A program made the translations under genes and the position numbers. DNA of 64,000 nucleotides, from assembly GCA_902785695.1 (NCBI GenBank), contig CACZZQ010000008.1, positions 1 through 64,000 on the forward strand, in the 5' to 3' direction. Source of the stretch: an uncultured Prevotellaceae bacterium (GTDB lineage Bacteria; Bacteroidota; Bacteroidia; Bacteroidales; Bacteroidaceae). The notes beneath the pieces were generated by a model, which searched no databases, was not told the origin of the DNA, and saw nothing but the letters and a program-made list of their open reading frames with translations. Below, one piece after another: positions 61,547-64,000 of this stretch (position 1 is the stretch's first letter; each line of letters starts with the position of its first letter).

Positions 61547-64000
61547 ATGAAAAGGATATTTCTATATGCATTAGCAATTGTAACTTCATTTGCAGTCTTT
61601 TCATGCAGTGATAAAGACGACAACGAAAGTTATAGTGCAGAAAATGACCGTTTGGTTCGTCCCTTCTTCCGCACGAATCTGACAGTATCAAATGGCTCTA
61701 ACGATCCCTACCTTTGCAGACTAGTGGGCGGTGAGCACGGAAACAGCATTCAGCTCTACTGGTCGCGTGTAAATGGTGCCCAGGCTTATCAGCTACGTGC
61801 GTCTACTTCGCAAAGTGTAGCAACAGGTACGACAGAGCGTTGGGATGATCCAAGCTATCTCGTGCTCGACACCATTTTGGTAGGCGAAGAGATTGACACA
61901 TTGCTATTAAATGACCTTCTCTATTCGAAGACTTACCGCTTTGCCATTCGCGCTTTAGCAGATAAGAATAATCTGAACGACCCGCATAACTCACAATGGT
62001 TTGGCATTGGCGACTTGCGCCATTGGGCTGACTATTGTGCCATCCGTACTGGCGACCGCGAAGAGGTGCCAGCCGTTGTAACCGGTAAGAGCGACATTAC
62101 GAAATCAGGCTTTACTGTCACACTTGACCGTAGTCTGAATCAGGCAAGCCGCCCCATCAGTCAGCGTTATGTTAATTCACAAGTGAAAGCATTCAAAGAA
62201 ATGTTCAACACCGTGACTGACGAAAATGGAAATGAAGTATGGAAAGTTGACTATTTGGTTGTTGAGCCAGGAGGTTCAAACCCATCGGCAAAGGTTCCAG
62301 ATGAATTCAAGAAAATCGACCTGACGGGAAAATTTGATGCCAAAGGATTTGCAAGTATTGCTATCACTGGTCTTGATTCCAACTCAGTATACAATGTCTA
62401 TGCGTACGATGCCAAGATTGCTAAGGAAAGAAAACTTGTCTATGCACAGTATAATATTGACATTACCGCTCGTACAAAAGGTGATCCTTTCGCACCAATG
62501 ACCATCGAGGCTGCTCCCCAGGATACGATGCACTACTTCGTTGATGAAGTGTTTGAAGAAAGCATCAAGCTTCCCATCCCTGCTACCCCCATCAGGGCAA
62601 AGCTCGATGAATTCATGACAAGTAATGTCTATGCAGAGAATCAAGTATTCTACTTAGAAGGTGGTCAAACCTACTTTACCACAGCAGGTATGAATGTTTA
62701 TAAAGGATTCAAACTTGCTACGAAACCAGAGGACATTGCTGCCGGCAAAGGTCGTGCGCGTCTGCTTCTCTACCATCAGAACGTGCTTGACATCAGTACC
62801 GGCACCTCTCCCTCACCAGCTTTCTTCATGCTCAGCCGTATACCTGAAGGCTCTGAAAACCCAATGGTTACCAATGACATAGACAAGATTGAGTTCGAAG
62901 ATATCGATTTTGCTATTCCCATGGCACGCAACATCGGTGACGGTGACAAGATTGTAACCAATAGCTACTTCATGAATATGTATTCAGAAGGTATGGGTGC
63001 AGTGGTTGAGAAACTTTCCATCAAGAACTGCTCATTCCAGGGAATTGTTGGTGGTTTCTATCGCGTTCAGGCCAACTATGGTGTACGTATTAAGGAGTTT
63101 ACCGTTGATAACTGCGACTTTTACAACGGTGGCTATTACAATGCCGACGGACGCCGCTATAACTGGTTCCATGCCAATCCCGAAGCAAACAACAAGATCA
63201 ACATCTGGGAGAAGTTCACCATGTCCAACTGCACCATCTACGACAATCCGCTCGGTTATATGTTCAACCACAACAAACCCGCAGAAAGCGTAGATTGGCC
63301 TAGTGACATTCATTACAATATCACACTACTGAACAATACATTTGTCAACTTCAATACCTGCAATGTGGGTAATAGCCTCTTCTTCAACCTCAGATACATT
63401 CCCGGTGGTTCATCGTTCACCGTGAAGCGCAATCTTTTTGTGCTGACCTGTCAGGATGGCGACGATCTACGCAAAATGGTTCAGGCAGGTTGCGATATTA
63501 GAACCATCAATGGCGAAGAGACTGTTTATCTGGACTTTGAGGACAACTATTCCACAAACGACTACCTCTTTGGTGAGGTGAAAGATGGCGAAGGTAATAT
63601 CACTAAGGCAGGTCAAATCTTCAGTAATACCGCAACTGCTTTTGACTTTGCCAACAAAAACACCTTTGGCGCAATGAAAAAGAACTATACAGTTGTCTGG
63701 GGAACAGTGACTGATGGCGAAGGATCGAAAACGGAGGCTGAAGGTATGGATGGTCTAACCGTGCTTGTTGCCCCCATTTCTGCAAAGAACCTGATGGTAC
63801 AGCCCAACCCACCTCATAAGATGTCTGCCACCCCCAACCACTATGATCACATTTGCGACGGTATTGACGGTACAGTAACCAATCCGGATGCCAATATCCG
63901 CGAAGACTATGTCAGTGGTATGGTTGACCTGCACTTCCAACCTAGTGCGAAAACGAGTGACAACATTCTCTTCCAGAAAGGCATAGGAGCCCCCAAATGG
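61547..64000 (+). CDS. Surface lipoprotein with DUF5123/DUF4957-type beta-helix (partial at 3' end)
   Basis: The frame is open from ATG 61547 to the window edge (818 codons). It starts with a lipoprotein signal (MKRIFLYALAIVTSFAVFSC). Residues about 45-160 resemble a fibronectin-type fold (SIQLYWSRVNGAQAYQLRAS, KTYRFAIRAL). A parallel beta-helix follows (IEFEDIDFAIPMARN, LSIKNCSFQGIVGGFYRV, FTMSNCTIYDNPLGYMFNHN, ITLLNNTFVNFNT). This order is known from DUF4957/DUF5123 proteins that follow SusCD in pectin PULs of Bacteroidota. A glycan-binding or lyase-like role is plausible. The C-terminus is not in the window. Confidence 0.82.
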   Translation, partial: MKRIFLYALAIVTSFAVFSCSDKDDNESYSAENDRLVRPFFRTNLTVSNGSNDPYLCRLVGGEHGNSIQLYWSRVNGAQAYQLRASTSQSVATGTTERWDDPSYLVLDTILVGEEIDTLLLNDLLYSKTYRFAIRALADKNNLNDPHNSQWFGIGDLRHWADYCAIRTGDREEVPAVVTGKSDITKSGFTVTLDRSLNQASRPISQRYVNSQVKAFKEMFNTVTDENGNEVWKVDYLVVEPGGSNPSAKVPDEFKKIDLTGKFDAKGFASIAITGLDSNSVYNVYAYDAKIAKERKLVYAQYNIDITARTKGDPFAPMTIEAAPQDTMHYFVDEVFEESIKLPIPATPIRAKLDEFMTSNVYAENQVFYLEGGQTYFTTAGMNVYKGFKLATKPEDIAAGKGRARLLLYHQNVLDISTGTSPSPAFFMLSRIPEGSENPMVTNDIDKIEFEDIDFAIPMARNIGDGDKIVTNSYFMNMYSEGMGAVVEKLSIKNCSFQGIVGGFYRVQANYGVRIKEFTVDNCDFYNGGYYNADGRRYNWFHANPEANNKINIWEKFTMSNCTIYDNPLGYMFNHNKPAESVDWPSDIHYNITLLNNTFVNFNTCNVGNSLFFNLRYIPGGSSFTVKRNLFVLTCQDGDDLRKMVQAGCDIRTINGEETVYLDFEDNYSTNDYLFGEVKDGEGNITKAGQIFSNTATAFDFANKNTFGAMKKNYTVVWGTVTDGEGSKTEAEGMDGLTVLVAPISAKNLMVQPNPPHKMSATPNHYDHICDGIDGTVTNPDANIREDYVSGMVDLHFQPSAKTSDNILFQKGIGAPKW

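Overview
The window comes from a Bacteroidota chromosome, most likely Prevotella or a close Bacteroidales relative. The grounds are a SusC/SusD pair, many promoters of the TTTG-N19-21-TAnnTTTG type, almost no Shine-Dalgarno sequences, methylmalonyl-CoA mutase (succinate/propionate metabolism), DUF4421/DUF4494/DUF1460 proteins, a fused DAHP synthase/chorismate mutase and porin-secretion-like C-terminal tails. I saw no rRNA, tRNA or CRISPR array.

Layout. 1-480: the 3' end of a probable GH51 arabinofuranosidase and non-coding DNA. 481-4638: an A+T-rich accessory segment next to the 3' end of mnmE. It holds an AbiEi antitoxin with a truncated AbiEii toxin, a secreted protein, a possible glycosylase-like protein and a GIY-YIG protein. 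It is bounded by repeats of the last 18 bp of mnmE, which suggests an island inserted at the mnmE 3' end. 4621-25832: core genes (mnmE, nucleoside phosphorylase, an NADPH-dependent glutamate synthase-like fusion, pyrBI, mutAB, tex, hisB, pgk). 25905-26560: a DUF3874/VirE remnant with tandem repeats. 26715-45510: YggS, a pseudokinase operon, an aminotransferase/permease pair, two tandem acyl-CoA ligases, cell-surface proteins, a Crp-type regulator, lepA, a cation transporter, yebC and pheT. 45593-50321: an aromatic amino-acid operon (pheA, aminotransferase, DAHP synthase/chorismate mutase, tyrA, broken EamA transporter) preceded by a leader peptide with eight consecutive Phe/Tyr codons and alternative hairpins. 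50339-52243: TPR protein and tatAC. 52372-64000: a pectin-type polysaccharide utilization locus (pectinesterase, SusC, SusD, a surface lipoprotein cut by the window end).

The most notable points are: (1) a Phe/Tyr attenuator upstream of pheA; (2) tandem remnants of the mnmE 3' end that look like att sites; (3) GC-rich palindromic REP-like elements inserted in frame in three housekeeping proteins (MnmE, Tex, the glutamate synthase-like fusion) and as an inverted pair filling the pheT-yebC gap; (4) 22-bp-period arrays of a 17-bp palindrome (AGAAAACGATGTTTTCT) at two loci 30 kb apart, one abutting the pyrB promoter. All calls come from reading the sequence and from family knowledge; no database search was run.
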